A stretch of DNA of 64,000 nt from CAYOSF01 sp964406605 (GCA_964406605.1 CAYOSF010000007.1:186001-250000), one strand, 5' to 3'; positions 7,489-16,394 are shown, numbered from the stretch's first letter. Made by a program: numbers and translations. Notes: generated by a model not told the origin, from the letters alone.

Positions 7489-9408
7489 ATGCCTAGGGTA
7501 ATTGGAATCGACCTTGGAACCACCAACAGCGCCGTCGCCGTCATGGAGGCGGGCGAGCCGACGGTGATCCCAAACTCCGAGGGTGGGCGCGTCACACCGT
7601 CCGTCGTCGCGGTCAGCAAGGCGGGTGAGCGGTTGGTGGGCACCGTCGCCAAACGACAGGCGGTGACGAACCCGGAGAACACGATCTACTCGATCAAGCG
7701 CCTCATGGGACGCCGGTTCGAGGATGAGGAGGTGCAGCGCGATGTCACGCTGCTCTCCTACAAGATCGAGAAGGCGCCCAACGGCGACGCCCAGGTGACC
7801 ATGGGCGGCAAGACCTACTCCCCGGCGGAGGTCTCGGCCATGGTCCTCCAGAAGCTCAAGACCGACGCTGAGGCCTACCTGGGTGATTCCGTCACCGAGG
7901 CGGTGATCACGGTCCCGGCTTATTTCAACGATAGCCAGCGTCAGGCCACCAAGGACGCTGGTGCCATCGCGGGACTTGAGGTCTTGCGTATCATCAACGA
8001 GCCCACGGCCGCTTCCCTCGCCTATGGCCTTGAGAAGAAGTCGGACGAGGTCATCGCCGTCTATGACCTGGGCGGCGGCACGTTCGACATCTCGATCCTG
8101 GAGCTCGGCGAGGGCACGTTCCAGGTGAAGTCGACGAGCGGCGATACCCATCTCGGAGGAGACGACCTGGACCAGCGCATCATCGATTGGCTGGTGGACG
8201 AGTTCAGGCGCGACCAGGGCATCGACCTCAGGCAGGACCCCATGGCCCTGCAGCGCCTCAGGGAGGGGGCGGAGAAGGCGAAGATCGAGCTATCCACGGT
8301 GCTCCAGACGGACGTGAACCTGCCGTTCGTCACGGCCGATGCCTCCGGCCCCAAGCACATGAACATCACCCTCACCCGGGCCAAGCTCGAGCAACTGGTG
8401 GGCGACCTGATCGAGGGCACGCTGGGCCCCTGCCAGCAGGCGCTCTCCGACGCCGGCATGACCGCCGCCCAGGTGGACGAGGTGGTGCTCGTCGGGGGCC
8501 AGACCCGCATGCCAAAGGTGCAGGAGACCGTCCGGCAGTTCTTCGGCAAGGAGCCGCACAAGGGCGTGAACCCCGACGAGGTGGTCGCCGTCGGCGCCGC
8601 TATCCAGGCCGGCGTCCTCAAGGGCGACGTGAGCGACGTGCTGCTCCTGGACGTCACGCCGCTGACGCTGGGCATCGAGACGCTGGGCGGTGTCGCCACG
8701 CCCATCATCCCGCGGAACACGACCATCCCGACCAGCAAGGGCCAGACCTTCTCCACCGCGGCGGACAACCAGCCCAGCGTGGAGATCCACGTGCTCCAGG
8801 GCGAGCGCTCCATGGCCCAGGACAACAAGTCGTTGGGGCGGTTCATCCTCGACGGCATCCCCCCCGCGCCGCGCGGTATCCCCCAGGTCGAGGTCACCTT
8901 CGATCTCGATGCGAACGGCATCCTCAACGTGAACGCTCAGGACAAGGCGACCGGGCGTGAGCAGAAGATCACCATCACCGCCGCCTCCGGCCTGAGCAAG
9001 GAAGAGGTGGAGAAGCTCCGCCAGGAGGCCGAGGCCCACGCCGAGGACGACCGCCGGCGCCGCGAGGAGATAGAGCTGCGGAACCAGGCGGACACGCTGG
9101 CCTACACCGCTGAGAAGACGCTGCGCGAGCAGGGCGAGAAGGTGCCCGCCGAGGTGAAGTCCGAGGTGGAGGAGAAGGTGAAGGCGGTGCGCGACGCTCT
9201 GCAAGGCCAGGACCCGGAGGCCGTGCGGCAGGCGGCGGCGGCGCTGGGCGAGTCGATCCAGAAGATCGGTGCGGCCATGTACGGCGAGCCGGGCGCCGAG
9301 GGTGGTCCCGAGGCCGCCGGCGGGCCGGGCGAGGGGCCGGCTGCTGAGGGCGAAGGCGAGGGCAAGCCCGAAGAAGGTACTGTAGAGGGCGAGTACCGAG
9401 AGGTGTAG
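7489..9408 (+). CDS. dnaK: Molecular chaperone DnaK (Hsp70)
   Basis: ATP-dependent Hsp70 chaperone of the cytoplasm. At 639 residues it is of normal length. The start follows an AGGAGG ribosome site with ATG at 7489. The ATPase domain (about 1-380) carries the phosphate loop IGIDLGTTNSAVAV, the VPAYFNDSQRQATKDAG block, YDLGGGTFDIS and VLVGGQTRMP. The linker DVLLLDVTPLTLGIETLGG precedes the substrate-binding domain with TTIPTSKGQTFSTAADNQPS. The lid helices end in a Gly/Pro/Glu-rich disordered tail (about 600-639). No dnaJ follows; the next gene is a methyltransferase. It is probably driven by the CIRCE-controlled promoter upstream of hrcA. Confidence 0.98.
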   Translation: MPRVIGIDLGTTNSAVAVMEAGEPTVIPNSEGGRVTPSVVAVSKAGERLVGTVAKRQAVTNPENTIYSIKRLMGRRFEDEEVQRDVTLLSYKIEKAPNGDAQVTMGGKTYSPAEVSAMVLQKLKTDAEAYLGDSVTEAVITVPAYFNDSQRQATKDAGAIAGLEVLRIINEPTAASLAYGLEKKSDEVIAVYDLGGGTFDISILELGEGTFQVKSTSGDTHLGGDDLDQRIIDWLVDEFRRDQGIDLRQDPMALQRLREGAEKAKIELSTVLQTDVNLPFVTADASGPKHMNITLTRAKLEQLVGDLIEGTLGPCQQALSDAGMTAAQVDEVVLVGGQTRMPKVQETVRQFFGKEPHKGVNPDEVVAVGAAIQAGVLKGDVSDVLLLDVTPLTLGIETLGGVATPIIPRNTTIPTSKGQTFSTAADNQPSVEIHVLQGERSMAQDNKSLGRFILDGIPPAPRGIPQVEVTFDLDANGILNVNAQDKATGREQKITITAASGLSKEEVEKLRQEAEAHAEDDRRRREEIELRNQADTLAYTAEKTLREQGEKVPAEVKSEVEEKVKAVRDALQGQDPEAVRQAAAALGESIQKIGAAMYGEPGAEGGPEAAGGPGEGPAAEGEGEGKPEEGTVEGEYREV

Positions 9409-9434
9409 ACACGTCGCACCAGAGTGAACGGCGC

Positions 9435-10049
9435 GTGCGCCGCCTCTACGACCGCCTGGCCCCCTGGTATGACTGGACCATGCGGCTGGGAGCGCTTCTG
9501 GGGGGCTTCTCGGACACGAGAGAGCGCCGGACGATGGTGGGGCGCCTTGAGCTGCAGCCGGGCCAGCGGGCCCTGGAGGTGAGCGTCGGCACAGGGACCA
9601 ACCTGCCGTTCATGGCGGATGCCGTCGGCGCAGCGGGCCGGTTGGTAGGTCTCGATCTTTCCCGCGGCATGCTCAGGCAGTGCGAGAAGAAGGCTCGGCG
9701 TCAGGGGCTGGCTGCTTGCCTGATTGAAGGTGAGGCGGCGCATCTGCCCTTCCCCGACGGCGCGTTCGATGCGGTGCTGCATTTCGGCGGCATCAATGAG
9801 TTCGGTGACAAGAAGGGGGCGGTGGAGGAGATGGCGCGGGTGGCGAAGCCCGGCGCTAAGGTCGTCATCGCCGATGAGGGCGTGAACCCCAACAAGCCCC
9901 CTTCGTTTCGCAACCGGCTGCTGTTGCGACTGAACCCGCTCTACGAGACCGAGCCGCCGACCGACTTGATTCCGTCCGAGGCGCGGGACCTCCGCGTGAC
10001 CTGGTTCCGCGCTGACCGCTGCTATCTGATCGACTTCGAGAATCCGTAG
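9435..10049 (+). CDS. Class I SAM-dependent methyltransferase (UbiE-like)
   Basis: A 204-residue Rossmann-fold methyltransferase. The N-terminus MRRLYDRLAPWYDW is typical of UbiE/COQ5-type enzymes. Motif I reads ALEVSVGTGTNLPF (VSVGTG rather than the usual VGCGTG), motif II is LVGLDLSRGML, and the EGEAAHLPFPDGAFDAVLHFGGINEF stretch binds SAM and lines the active site. The substrate is not readable; UbiE relatives methylate quinones or other small molecules. It lies 26 bases after dnaK on the same strand and is probably co-transcribed. A 420 bp gap follows. Confidence 0.8.
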   Translation: MRRLYDRLAPWYDWTMRLGALLGGFSDTRERRTMVGRLELQPGQRALEVSVGTGTNLPFMADAVGAAGRLVGLDLSRGMLRQCEKKARRQGLAACLIEGEAAHLPFPDGAFDAVLHFGGINEFGDKKGAVEEMARVAKPGAKVVIADEGVNPNKPPSFRNRLLLRLNPLYETEPPTDLIPSEARDLRVTWFRADRCYLIDFENP

Positions 10050-10470
10050 GGTAGCCCGCCTGGGCGTGGGCTTCGCTGCCTGCCCTGGGACCAGCACCTG
10101 CAGCTCTAGACCACTCGTTGAGCGGGGGTCCGCCGCTAGCTTGGTTAGAAGGCCACGTTGGCTCTTGCATGTGATGGTACAATGCTGGCACAAGCTGGCA
10201 GAAATGGACCGCCAACGATCGCACGACCACGCGAGGGAAGCCTGTGACCGCCGCCCCACGGGTGCGGATGCAAGCGATCTTCGTGTCCTTGCAGGCGCCG
10301 ATGACGTTGCTGCCATCTCTGGAGAGCTCGGCATGAATCAGGACGACGCGAGGGCCGACCTCGGCTACGAGGTCGGCGTGCTGGAGGGCGAGCGCGAGTA
10401 TGCGTTTCATGCTTGACGAGAACATGCGACGAGCACGAGTCGCGGCCGGCTGCACCATAGCGCCTTCGCC
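10050..10470. other. Gap with possible gene remnant
   Basis: No gene can be supported in this 421 bp. One 24-codon frame at 10400-10474 begins MRFMLDENMRRAR, reminiscent of the N-terminus of DUF5615 (PIN-like) toxins, whose first strand reads M-x-F-L-x-D-E-N-x. It then stops, its TGA overlapping the ATG of the next gene at 10471. This may be the stump of a toxin gene or chance. Confidence 0.25.
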
Positions 10471-11127
10471 ATGACGCGCAACAAGATACGCTTGAGCGCC
10501 CGGGCAGCACTCGTAGGGTTGCTATGTAGCACCGTGGTGGTGAGCGGCGTGCTGGGTCACGCGGAGCTCGCAGCCGAAACGGAGCCGGACATCCGGGGTG
10601 AATGGGGCTTCGGTTTTACAGTTGGCGGGACGAGCGGTCCGACGTTTCTCTGTATTGCGTCTCTGATTCCGGAGCAATCGGGGCTGTCGAATATCATGAG
10701 TTGCGAGATCGGGTTCGTGCAGCTCGCTGGAACGAGAGACAAGGCCGATGGCACCTTCAGCCTTTCGGGTCAGCTCTGGGACCGCACCTTGAGTATGACC
10801 GGGACCTTCGATTCACCCGAGAGCTACTATCCGGCGGACGGCACGTGGACATTGGAAGACTCGCCCGGGGGGACATTCGTCGGCGTTCATGCGCTGTTCG
10901 GCCGAGGCATCGTAAGATGCCCAACCGAGCCGTTCGGCCCTTTCCCCGGTAGGCAGCTCAGCAGCATTGATGCCTTGCTCATTCTGCAGTACGTTGCGGG
11001 ACTGGCCCCGAGTCTGCCCTGCAGATACCTCGGCGACGTGAACGTGGACGGCGACATAACGGCAGAGGATGCGGCCCTCGTGCTTGAGTACACCGCGCGG
11101 CTTATCGAACACTTCCCGCCGTTCTAA
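10471..11127 (+). CDS. Secreted protein with dockerin-like C-terminal repeat
   Basis: A 218-residue protein with a signal peptide (basic start, hydrophobic LVGLLCSTVVVSGVLGHAELA, about residues 14-34). A beta-rich middle of unknown family follows (about 40-160, with four Cys). The C-terminus (about 163-218) is a dockerin type I-like module: a degenerate first unit SSIDALLILQYVAGLAPSLP, then a clear calcium loop GDVNVDGDITAEDAALVLEY. Such modules without any cellulosome are frequent on exported proteins of Chloroflexota. The function of the middle part is unknown. Its 3' end overlaps the 3' end of recJ on the other strand by 26 bp. Confidence 0.7.
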   Translation: MTRNKIRLSARAALVGLLCSTVVVSGVLGHAELAAETEPDIRGEWGFGFTVGGTSGPTFLCIASLIPEQSGLSNIMSCEIGFVQLAGTRDKADGTFSLSGQLWDRTLSMTGTFDSPESYYPADGTWTLEDSPGGTFVGVHALFGRGIVRCPTEPFGPFPGRQLSSIDALLILQYVAGLAPSLPCRYLGDVNVDGDITAEDAALVLEYTARLIEHFPPF

Positions 11128-12784
11128 CGCTCGTCTGGCCGTCCGCCGGCCTCAGGTCCAGTACCCGCAGCTCCAGGCCGCCCGCCGCGCGGCGGTCCGC
11201 CGAGAGTGTGTAGACCAGGTCGGTGCGGCTGCCTTCCTCGATGCCTTCCCCCTGCTGCCGGAAGGCGATCGCCGGCCAGGTGATCGCGCCGTCGCGGAGC
11301 TTGAGGCGCAGGTGCTGGCCGTCCTGCCCGATCAGCCACCGCTCCGTCACCACTGCGCCCCGGCTGAGGAAGACCGGCTCCGGGTTGCCGGGCCCGTGAG
11401 GCGCCAGCCGGCCCAGCCAGCGAATCTCCTCCCCTCGCAGCGCCGAGAGCGGCAGTTCCGCGTCGATGTCGATGGTCGGCGTCAGGTCCACCCCGGCGAG
11501 CTGTTGCTCGGCGTGGGCCAGCAACCGCTCCTTGATGGCCGCCAAGTTCTCGTTCTTAGCTGTATACCCTGCTGCCATCCGGTGGCCGCCGAAGCGCTCA
11601 AACAGATCCTCACAGATGCGCAGCGCCGCAGCCATGTCGAACGCTTCGATGCTGCGCGCGCTGGCCCGGCTGGTGCTCGCGCCTTTCTGGTAGACGACGG
11701 CAGGGCGGCTGTGTGACTCCGCCAGCCTGGACGCCACCAAACCGACGATGCCTGGATGGAACTCCGGGTGGCCTATCATGAGCAGCGGCGCGTCGCCTTC
11801 CTCGGCGACGAGGCCTTCCGCCAGCTGTAGGGCGTCCTCCGTGGCCTGCTGGCGGTCGCGGTTGAGGGCGTCCAGCTCGCCGGCGAGTTCCCGCGCGCGG
11901 TCATCGTTTGCGCAGACCAGCAGGTCGAAAGCGAGGCGCGCGTGGGCCAGGCGCCCGGCGGCGTTCAGCCGCGGCCCCAGACCGAAGGCGATGCCCTCGG
12001 TGTCGATGTGTTTCGCGTCGGTGCCCGACACGTCGAAGAGCGCTCGCAGCCCCGGCCGCTTCGTGTCGGCCAGCGCGGACAGCCCCTCGCGGACCAGCCG
12101 GCGGTTCTCTTGGACCAGGGGAGCCAGGTCGCAGACAGTGCCCAGGGCGACGAGCTCGAGCATCGACGGCTCGTCCGCCTGCCGGCGGAGCGCCTGGTCC
12201 AGCGCCAGCAACACGTAGTAGGCGACGCCGCACGCGGCCGGCTCGCCGGTCGAGGACTCGTCCCGCTTGGGGTTGACGATCGCGGTGGCGGCGGGGAGGA
12301 GCGGTGGCACGGTGTGATGGTCCAGGATCAGCACGTCCATACCCTGCTCGCGGGCGAAGGCGACCTCGCGGAGGGAGCTGGTCCCGCAGTCGGCGGTGAC
12401 CAGCAGGGTGGCGCCAAGACCATGAAGCGACTCTATGGCGGCAGCGTTGAGACCGTACCCCTCGTTGACCCGGTGGGGCAGGTAGGGGATCGTCCGCGCT
12501 CCGAGCGATGCGAGCCCCTCGGTCAGCAGGGCGGCCGCCGTCACGCCGTCGACGTCGAAGTCGCCGAAGACGGCGACGGTCTCGCCGTCGTTGCAGGCCC
12601 GGGCGAGCCGTGCGACCGCGATATCAAGGTCCGGCAGGGCGAGCGGCGCCGCCGGCGCCGCGTCCAGGAATGCGTCCGCCTCCGCGGGTGTACGCACTCC
12701 CCTAAGCGCCAGCAGCCGCGCGATGAGCGGCGGCCAGTCGCCCGCGGGCACCGCCTCCGGATCGGGGCGCAGCGACCAGTGCAT
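11102..12784 (-). CDS. recJ: Single-stranded-DNA-specific exonuclease RecJ
   Basis: A 5'-3' single-strand DNA exonuclease acting in recombination and mismatch or base-excision repair. The 560-residue protein has the DHH phosphoesterase motifs in order: FGDFDVDGVTAAALL (motif I), LVTADCGT (II), ILDHHTVPP (III, the DHH) and a later VALGTVCDLAPL (IV). The DHHA1 region has the SRASARSIEAFDMAAAL and FGGHRMAAGYT blocks. The C-terminal OB-like domain is present. Length is near the usual 560-580. It converges with the dockerin-like gene (26 bp overlap); the DinB-like gene lies 48 bp upstream in the same direction. Confidence 0.95.
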   Translation of the reverse strand: MHWSLRPDPEAVPAGDWPPLIARLLALRGVRTPAEADAFLDAAPAAPLALPDLDIAVARLARACNDGETVAVFGDFDVDGVTAAALLTEGLASLGARTIPYLPHRVNEGYGLNAAAIESLHGLGATLLVTADCGTSSLREVAFAREQGMDVLILDHHTVPPLLPAATAIVNPKRDESSTGEPAACGVAYYVLLALDQALRRQADEPSMLELVALGTVCDLAPLVQENRRLVREGLSALADTKRPGLRALFDVSGTDAKHIDTEGIAFGLGPRLNAAGRLAHARLAFDLLVCANDDRARELAGELDALNRDRQQATEDALQLAEGLVAEEGDAPLLMIGHPEFHPGIVGLVASRLAESHSRPAVVYQKGASTSRASARSIEAFDMAAALRICEDLFERFGGHRMAAGYTAKNENLAAIKERLLAHAEQQLAGVDLTPTIDIDAELPLSALRGEEIRWLGRLAPHGPGNPEPVFLSRGAVVTERWLIGQDGQHLRLKLRDGAITWPAIAFRQQGEGIEEGSRTDLVYTLSADRRAAGGLELRVLDLRPADGQTSVRTAGSVR

Positions 12785-12832
12785 CGTACTCAGCGTCCTC
12801 GCAGCCGGCCGTCCCGGCGGGGGCGTGGGAGT

Positions 12833-13312
12833 CTAGCTCTGCGGCCGGTCCGCGGCGTGGTAGATGTGGGAGAGGGCGTGCAGCACCAGCGCCGTGTCCG
12901 CGATCTCAGCGATCGTGCCGTTGATCGGCCCGAAGCTGCGCCGCTGCTCGAGTTGCTCCTGCGGCATGCCCTGCACTATTTCGATGGCCTTCTCGTGCGA
13001 TGCCTTGAAGGTCTCCATCAGCTCGGACTCGCTCATGCCCTCGCGGTCTGCGACGCCCTGGGCGTTGAAGGAGTCGATGTCAAAGCCTGCTCCCGGGTTC
13101 TGCCCCTCCTGCGCCTGCGCCAGCAGCGCCGCGAACCCCGGCAGCGCGTCCACGGTCGCCGTCAGGTGGCAGTAGATCTGCTTGACGTTCCAGCCGCCCT
13201 CTTCGTCGTGGACTTGCGCCTTCCAGTCCTCGGGCCCGAAACTGCCGGTGGTGCGCAAGCCCTCCCGGATAATCATCCGAAGGCCGTCGATGAGCTCCTC
13301 ACGCGTCGTCAT
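12833..13312 (-). CDS. DinB / DUF664-like helical bundle protein
   Basis: I start this gene at the ATG at 13312 (MTTREELIDGLRM), preceded by a GAGGAGGA ribosome site, rather than at an upstream codon at 13378. The 159-residue protein looks like a DinB-like four-helix bundle: an N-terminal long helix, GGWNVKQIYCHLTATVDALPG (the usual W-x-x-x-x-x-x-H motif) and C-terminal ALVLHALSHIYHAADRPQS with the second metal-binding His pair. Members include thiol-dependent S-transferases and maleylpyruvate isomerases. The function here is unknown. It lies between recJ and fabF in the same orientation. Confidence 0.75.
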   Translation of the reverse strand: MTTREELIDGLRMIIREGLRTTGSFGPEDWKAQVHDEEGGWNVKQIYCHLTATVDALPGFAALLAQAQEGQNPGAGFDIDSFNAQGVADREGMSESELMETFKASHEKAIEIVQGMPQEQLEQRRSFGPINGTIAEIADTALVLHALSHIYHAADRPQS

Positions 13313-13411
13313 GATAGTGGTCCTCCTCAGAAGTGTGCTGCCTGCCGGCCCCGTGGCATGGCCGGCCCACCGGGCCACCCCGCTTCGGTAGCCCCGCTCG
13401 ATGCGCTCAGT

Positions 13412-14692
13412 CTACTCTTCCAGCCGCCGGAAGACCACCGTCGCGTTGTGGCCGCCCAGCCCGACGGAATTGGAGAGCGCCGCCCGCACCCCCGCCTGCC
13501 GCGCCACGTTCGGCACGTAGTCCAGGTCACAGTCCGGATCGGGCACCTCGTAGTTGATCGTGGGCGGGATCAGGCCCTCATGGACGGCCTTTACGGCCAC
13601 CAGCGCTTCGAGCGCGCCCGCGCCGCCCATCAGGTGGCCGACCATCGACTTGGTCGAACTGACCGCCAGCCGGTACGCGTGCTCGCCGAAGACGGCCTTG
13701 ATGGCGGCCGTCTCCACCCTGTCGTTGAGCGGCGTGCCCGTCCCGTGGGGGTTGATGTAGTCGATCTCCTCCAGCGGCAGGCCCGATTTCCGGACCGCCA
13801 TGCGCGTGGCCAGCACCGGCCCCCTGGCCGACTCGTGCGGAGCCTCCATGTCGTGCGCGTCATTGCTGGAGCCGTAGCCGACGACCTCGGCGTAGCAGCG
13901 GGCGCCGCGGGCGCGAGCCGACGCCAGGCTCTCCAGGACGAGCGCGGCCGCTCCCTCGCCTACGACGAATCCGTTGCGCCGGGCGTCGAACGGCTTGCAG
14001 GCCTTCGCGGGGTCCGGATCGGTGGCCACCCCGCGCAGCGCCTGGAATCCGGCCACGAGGATGGGAATGATCGGTTCGTCGGTACCGCCGCAGATGATGG
14101 CTCGCGCGTCTCCGCGCCGGATGGTTTCCATCGCCTCGCCGACGGCTGAGGTGCCGGTGGCGCAGGCCGAGGCCGGGCAGAAATTCGGTCCCTGTGCTCC
14201 CAGCGTGATCGCGATATGACCGGACGTGGCATCGGGGATCATATGCGAGATCAGGAACGGGCTGACCCGCCGAGCGCCCCGCTCACGGAGGATGCTCTCC
14301 TGCTCCATAAGGAACGTGTAGCTGCCGCCGGCAGAGCCGAAGAACACGCCCACCTCCTCCGCGTTCGATTCGTCCACGACCAGCCCCGCGTCGGCAACGG
14401 CCTCCAGCGCGGTGACGACCCCGTACCGCGCGGGGACCGTCATGCGCCGTAGCTCCTTGGCCGGAATGACCTCCTCGGGGTGAAAATCACGCACTTCCGC
14501 TACGATGTCGTTTTCGAAGGGCGAGGCGTCGAACTTGGTGAGTCGGCCGACGCCGGAGCGGCCGCCAACCATCGCCGCCCACGCCGTGGGCGCGTCGTTG
14601 CCCACCGGGCAGACGGCTCCCAGGCCGGTAACCACCACCCGTTGCTCGGCGGGCAGCTCAAAGAAGGGAGGATACGAGGATGTCTGGTTCAT
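13412..14692 (-). CDS. fabF: 3-oxoacyl-ACP synthase II (FabF)
   Basis: Elongating ketosynthase of type II fatty acid synthesis. I prefer the ATG at 14692 (MNQTSSYPP, 426 residues). The frame runs on to 14833, but that would overlap fabD and adds a low-complexity stretch unlike FabF. The triad is complete: Cys177 in PASACATGTSAV, His316 in NPHGTGTPLND and His353 in MVGHLMGGAG. VVVTGLGAVCPVGND near the N-terminus and GLGGHNATVVFRR at the C-terminus are typical. It lies 88 bp after fabD and is co-oriented with it, forming a small fab operon. No ACP gene lies between them, unlike many fab clusters. Confidence 0.93.
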   Translation of the reverse strand: MNQTSSYPPFFELPAEQRVVVTGLGAVCPVGNDAPTAWAAMVGGRSGVGRLTKFDASPFENDIVAEVRDFHPEEVIPAKELRRMTVPARYGVVTALEAVADAGLVVDESNAEEVGVFFGSAGGSYTFLMEQESILRERGARRVSPFLISHMIPDATSGHIAITLGAQGPNFCPASACATGTSAVGEAMETIRRGDARAIICGGTDEPIIPILVAGFQALRGVATDPDPAKACKPFDARRNGFVVGEGAAALVLESLASARARGARCYAEVVGYGSSNDAHDMEAPHESARGPVLATRMAVRKSGLPLEEIDYINPHGTGTPLNDRVETAAIKAVFGEHAYRLAVSSTKSMVGHLMGGAGALEALVAVKAVHEGLIPPTINYEVPDPDCDLDYVPNVARQAGVRAALSNSVGLGGHNATVVFRRLEE

Positions 14693-14780
14693 CGGCGGCG
14701 GCCCAGGGCCGTGGTGTGGGGAGGTCGGTCCGGTCGCGCCGGCGCCTGTCTGGGAACGAGGAGGCTGCGTGGCGCCCGCG

Positions 14781-15872
14781 TCACGGAGCGACCTCGACCT
14801 CTTGTCGAGTGGTCGGCTCCGGCTCGTGTCCATCGGTATCCGCCGGCCCGACGACGGGAACCGTGGCTGCCAGGACGTCGTAGGTCGAGTCGTCGTCGGC
14901 GCGCAGGACTTGCGCGTCTCCCTTGATGCGGCTGACCAGCTTCGAGAGCGCGTGTCCCGGCCCGACCTCCACGAACGGGCTCGCGCCTTCGTTGGCCATG
15001 GTGACGACGCAGCGCGCCCACTGCACTGCCGCGCAGATCTGATTGGAGAGTTCGTCGCGCACCTCCTCCGCCGTCGTCAGCAGCCTCGCGGAGATGTTGG
15101 ATACCAGAGGCGGGTCGGGGTCGCGAAAGTGGAGCGCCGAGATGAAGCGCGATAGCTCGTGGGCGGCGTCTTTCATGAGAGGGGTATGGCCGGGAACGCT
15201 GATGCGGAGGGGCAGCGCCCGCCCGCCTCGCTCCTTGAGCAGGGCCATGGCCCGCTGGAGCGCGCCCGTCTCGCCGGAGATAACGGTCTGGTCGGGCGCA
15301 TTGAGCACCGCCACGCCCACTTTCCCTTCGGGCGATGCCTCCCGGCACGCCTCGTCCACCTCGTGATCGCTCAGTCCCAGTATCGTGACCAGCCCGCCCG
15401 GCCGGTTGCGCGCCCACTCGGCCATCACGCGCCCGCGCTCGCGCACCAGCCGAAGCCCGTCGCTGAAGTCGATGGAGTCCGCCGCAACGGCGGCGCTGAA
15501 CTGACCGAGGCTATGGCCGGCCATGAGCGACGGCCGCAGACGGCGTCCCTTCTCCTGCAGACGCTCGCGCAGATAGGCCAGGTAGGCGACGCTGGTGGTG
15601 AGGACGGCGGGCTGCGTGTTGACGGTATCCTTCAGCTCCTCCTCGGAGCCCTCGAAGCAGAGGTGGGAGATGCGGAACCCCAGCACCTCATCGGCCTGGG
15701 CGAAGACCTCGCGCGCCGCCCGCGAGACCTCGGCGATGCGCTTGCCCATCTCCGTGTGTTGCGAGCCCTGGCCGGGAAAGAGCAGCGCCAGGCCCCGACG
15801 GGGCTGCTCTTCAGGCGCCCCGGTCGGCTGCTCGTCGGTTGACGCGGTGTCGGGTGAAGCTTCCTTGGTCAC
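14781..15872 (-). CDS. fabD: Malonyl-CoA:ACP transacylase (FabD)
   Basis: Transfers malonyl from CoA to ACP for fatty acid synthesis. The 363-residue protein has an acidic 26-residue N-terminal extension, then ALLFPGQGSQHTEMGK, the nucleophile Ser121 in MAGHSLGQFSA and His229 in ISVPGHTPLM, giving a complete catalytic Ser-His dyad. Another extension of about 30 residues at the C-terminus is acidic and probably disordered. First gene of the fabD-fabF pair; an extended -10 promoter lies about 55 bases upstream. At 363 residues it is longer than the usual ~310 because of both tails. Confidence 0.93.
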   Translation of the reverse strand: MTKEASPDTASTDEQPTGAPEEQPRRGLALLFPGQGSQHTEMGKRIAEVSRAAREVFAQADEVLGFRISHLCFEGSEEELKDTVNTQPAVLTTSVAYLAYLRERLQEKGRRLRPSLMAGHSLGQFSAAVAADSIDFSDGLRLVRERGRVMAEWARNRPGGLVTILGLSDHEVDEACREASPEGKVGVAVLNAPDQTVISGETGALQRAMALLKERGGRALPLRISVPGHTPLMKDAAHELSRFISALHFRDPDPPLVSNISARLLTTAEEVRDELSNQICAAVQWARCVVTMANEGASPFVEVGPGHALSKLVSRIKGDAQVLRADDDSTYDVLAATVPVVGPADTDGHEPEPTTRQEVEVAP

Positions 15873-15926
15873 CGCATGGTCTCCCGCGGCCCGAATCCGG
15901 CGGGCCGCTCGTCAATTTGATGGATA

Positions 15927-15935
15927 ACTATAGCA
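15927..15935 (-). promoter_or_regulatory. Extended -10 promoter for fabD-fabF
   Basis: On the minus strand TGC directly precedes TATAGT (plus-strand ACTATAGCA, 15927-15935), an extended -10 with five of six consensus bases. No good -35 is seen at 16-18 bp. The fabD ATG is 54 bases downstream. The flanking sequence to 15970 is locally AT-rich. Confidence 0.45.
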
Positions 15936-16007
15936 CGGGTATCGCAAACATCGAAACAATCGATAATGCCGGCGCTAGGCCGTATCGGCCACGATCTCGA
16001 TTGCTTT

Positions 16008-16304
16008 CTACTCCTTGGGTCCGATGTCGGGGAGGTCGAAGTCGTCCACGGGGACGGCTTCCGCGCCCTTAAGGTCGGGCACCGTATCCGCCAGCAGCCG
16101 TTCGATGCCCATGCGCATCGTCATCGCGCTCATGGGGCAGCCGTTGCAGGCTCCCAGTAGCTGGAGGCGGGCTACCCCCTCCTGCGTCACCTCCAGCACC
16201 TTCACGTCGCCGCCGTGCGACTGGATGTAGGGCCGGATCTCGTTCAGGATCCGGTCGACCTGGCTTGCCAGCCTCCTGCGCTGCGGGCGCGTCATCTTGT
16301 CCAT
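16008..16304 (-). CDS. NifU-type iron-sulfur scaffold domain protein
   Basis: A 98-residue stand-alone NifU C-terminal-like (Nfu) domain that transiently carries Fe-S clusters for delivery to apoproteins. It reads VDRILNEIRPYIQSHGGDVKVLEV, then the cluster motif GACNGCPMSAMTM with the C-x-x-C pair, and MGIERLLADTVPDL. I use the ATG at 16304; a TTG at 16343 would add 13 residues not typical of the family. A short acidic tail follows the domain. It is 90 bp downstream of a CDGSH Fe-S protein on the same strand, so the pair may form an Fe-S operon. Confidence 0.9.
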   Translation of the reverse strand: MDKMTRPQRRRLASQVDRILNEIRPYIQSHGGDVKVLEVTQEGVARLQLLGACNGCPMSAMTMRMGIERLLADTVPDLKGAEAVPVDDFDLPDIGPKE

Positions 16305-16394
16305 CGTTGTTTCGAGGGTAACACAGGGGCGTAAGCGACTCAAAGACCCCTCTTCCGCATACTTGGAGAGGCCTTCGGGCGGGCGCGCGTCGGC

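Noticed and set aside
13312..13378. Longer start for the DinB-like gene at 13378
   Set aside because: The ATG at 13312 has a strong GAGGAGGA site and matches the family start; the extension is low-complexity.
14693..14833. Longer start for fabF reaching to 14833
   Set aside because: It would overlap fabD and adds a Ser/Gly/Pro/Arg-rich stretch unlike FabF.
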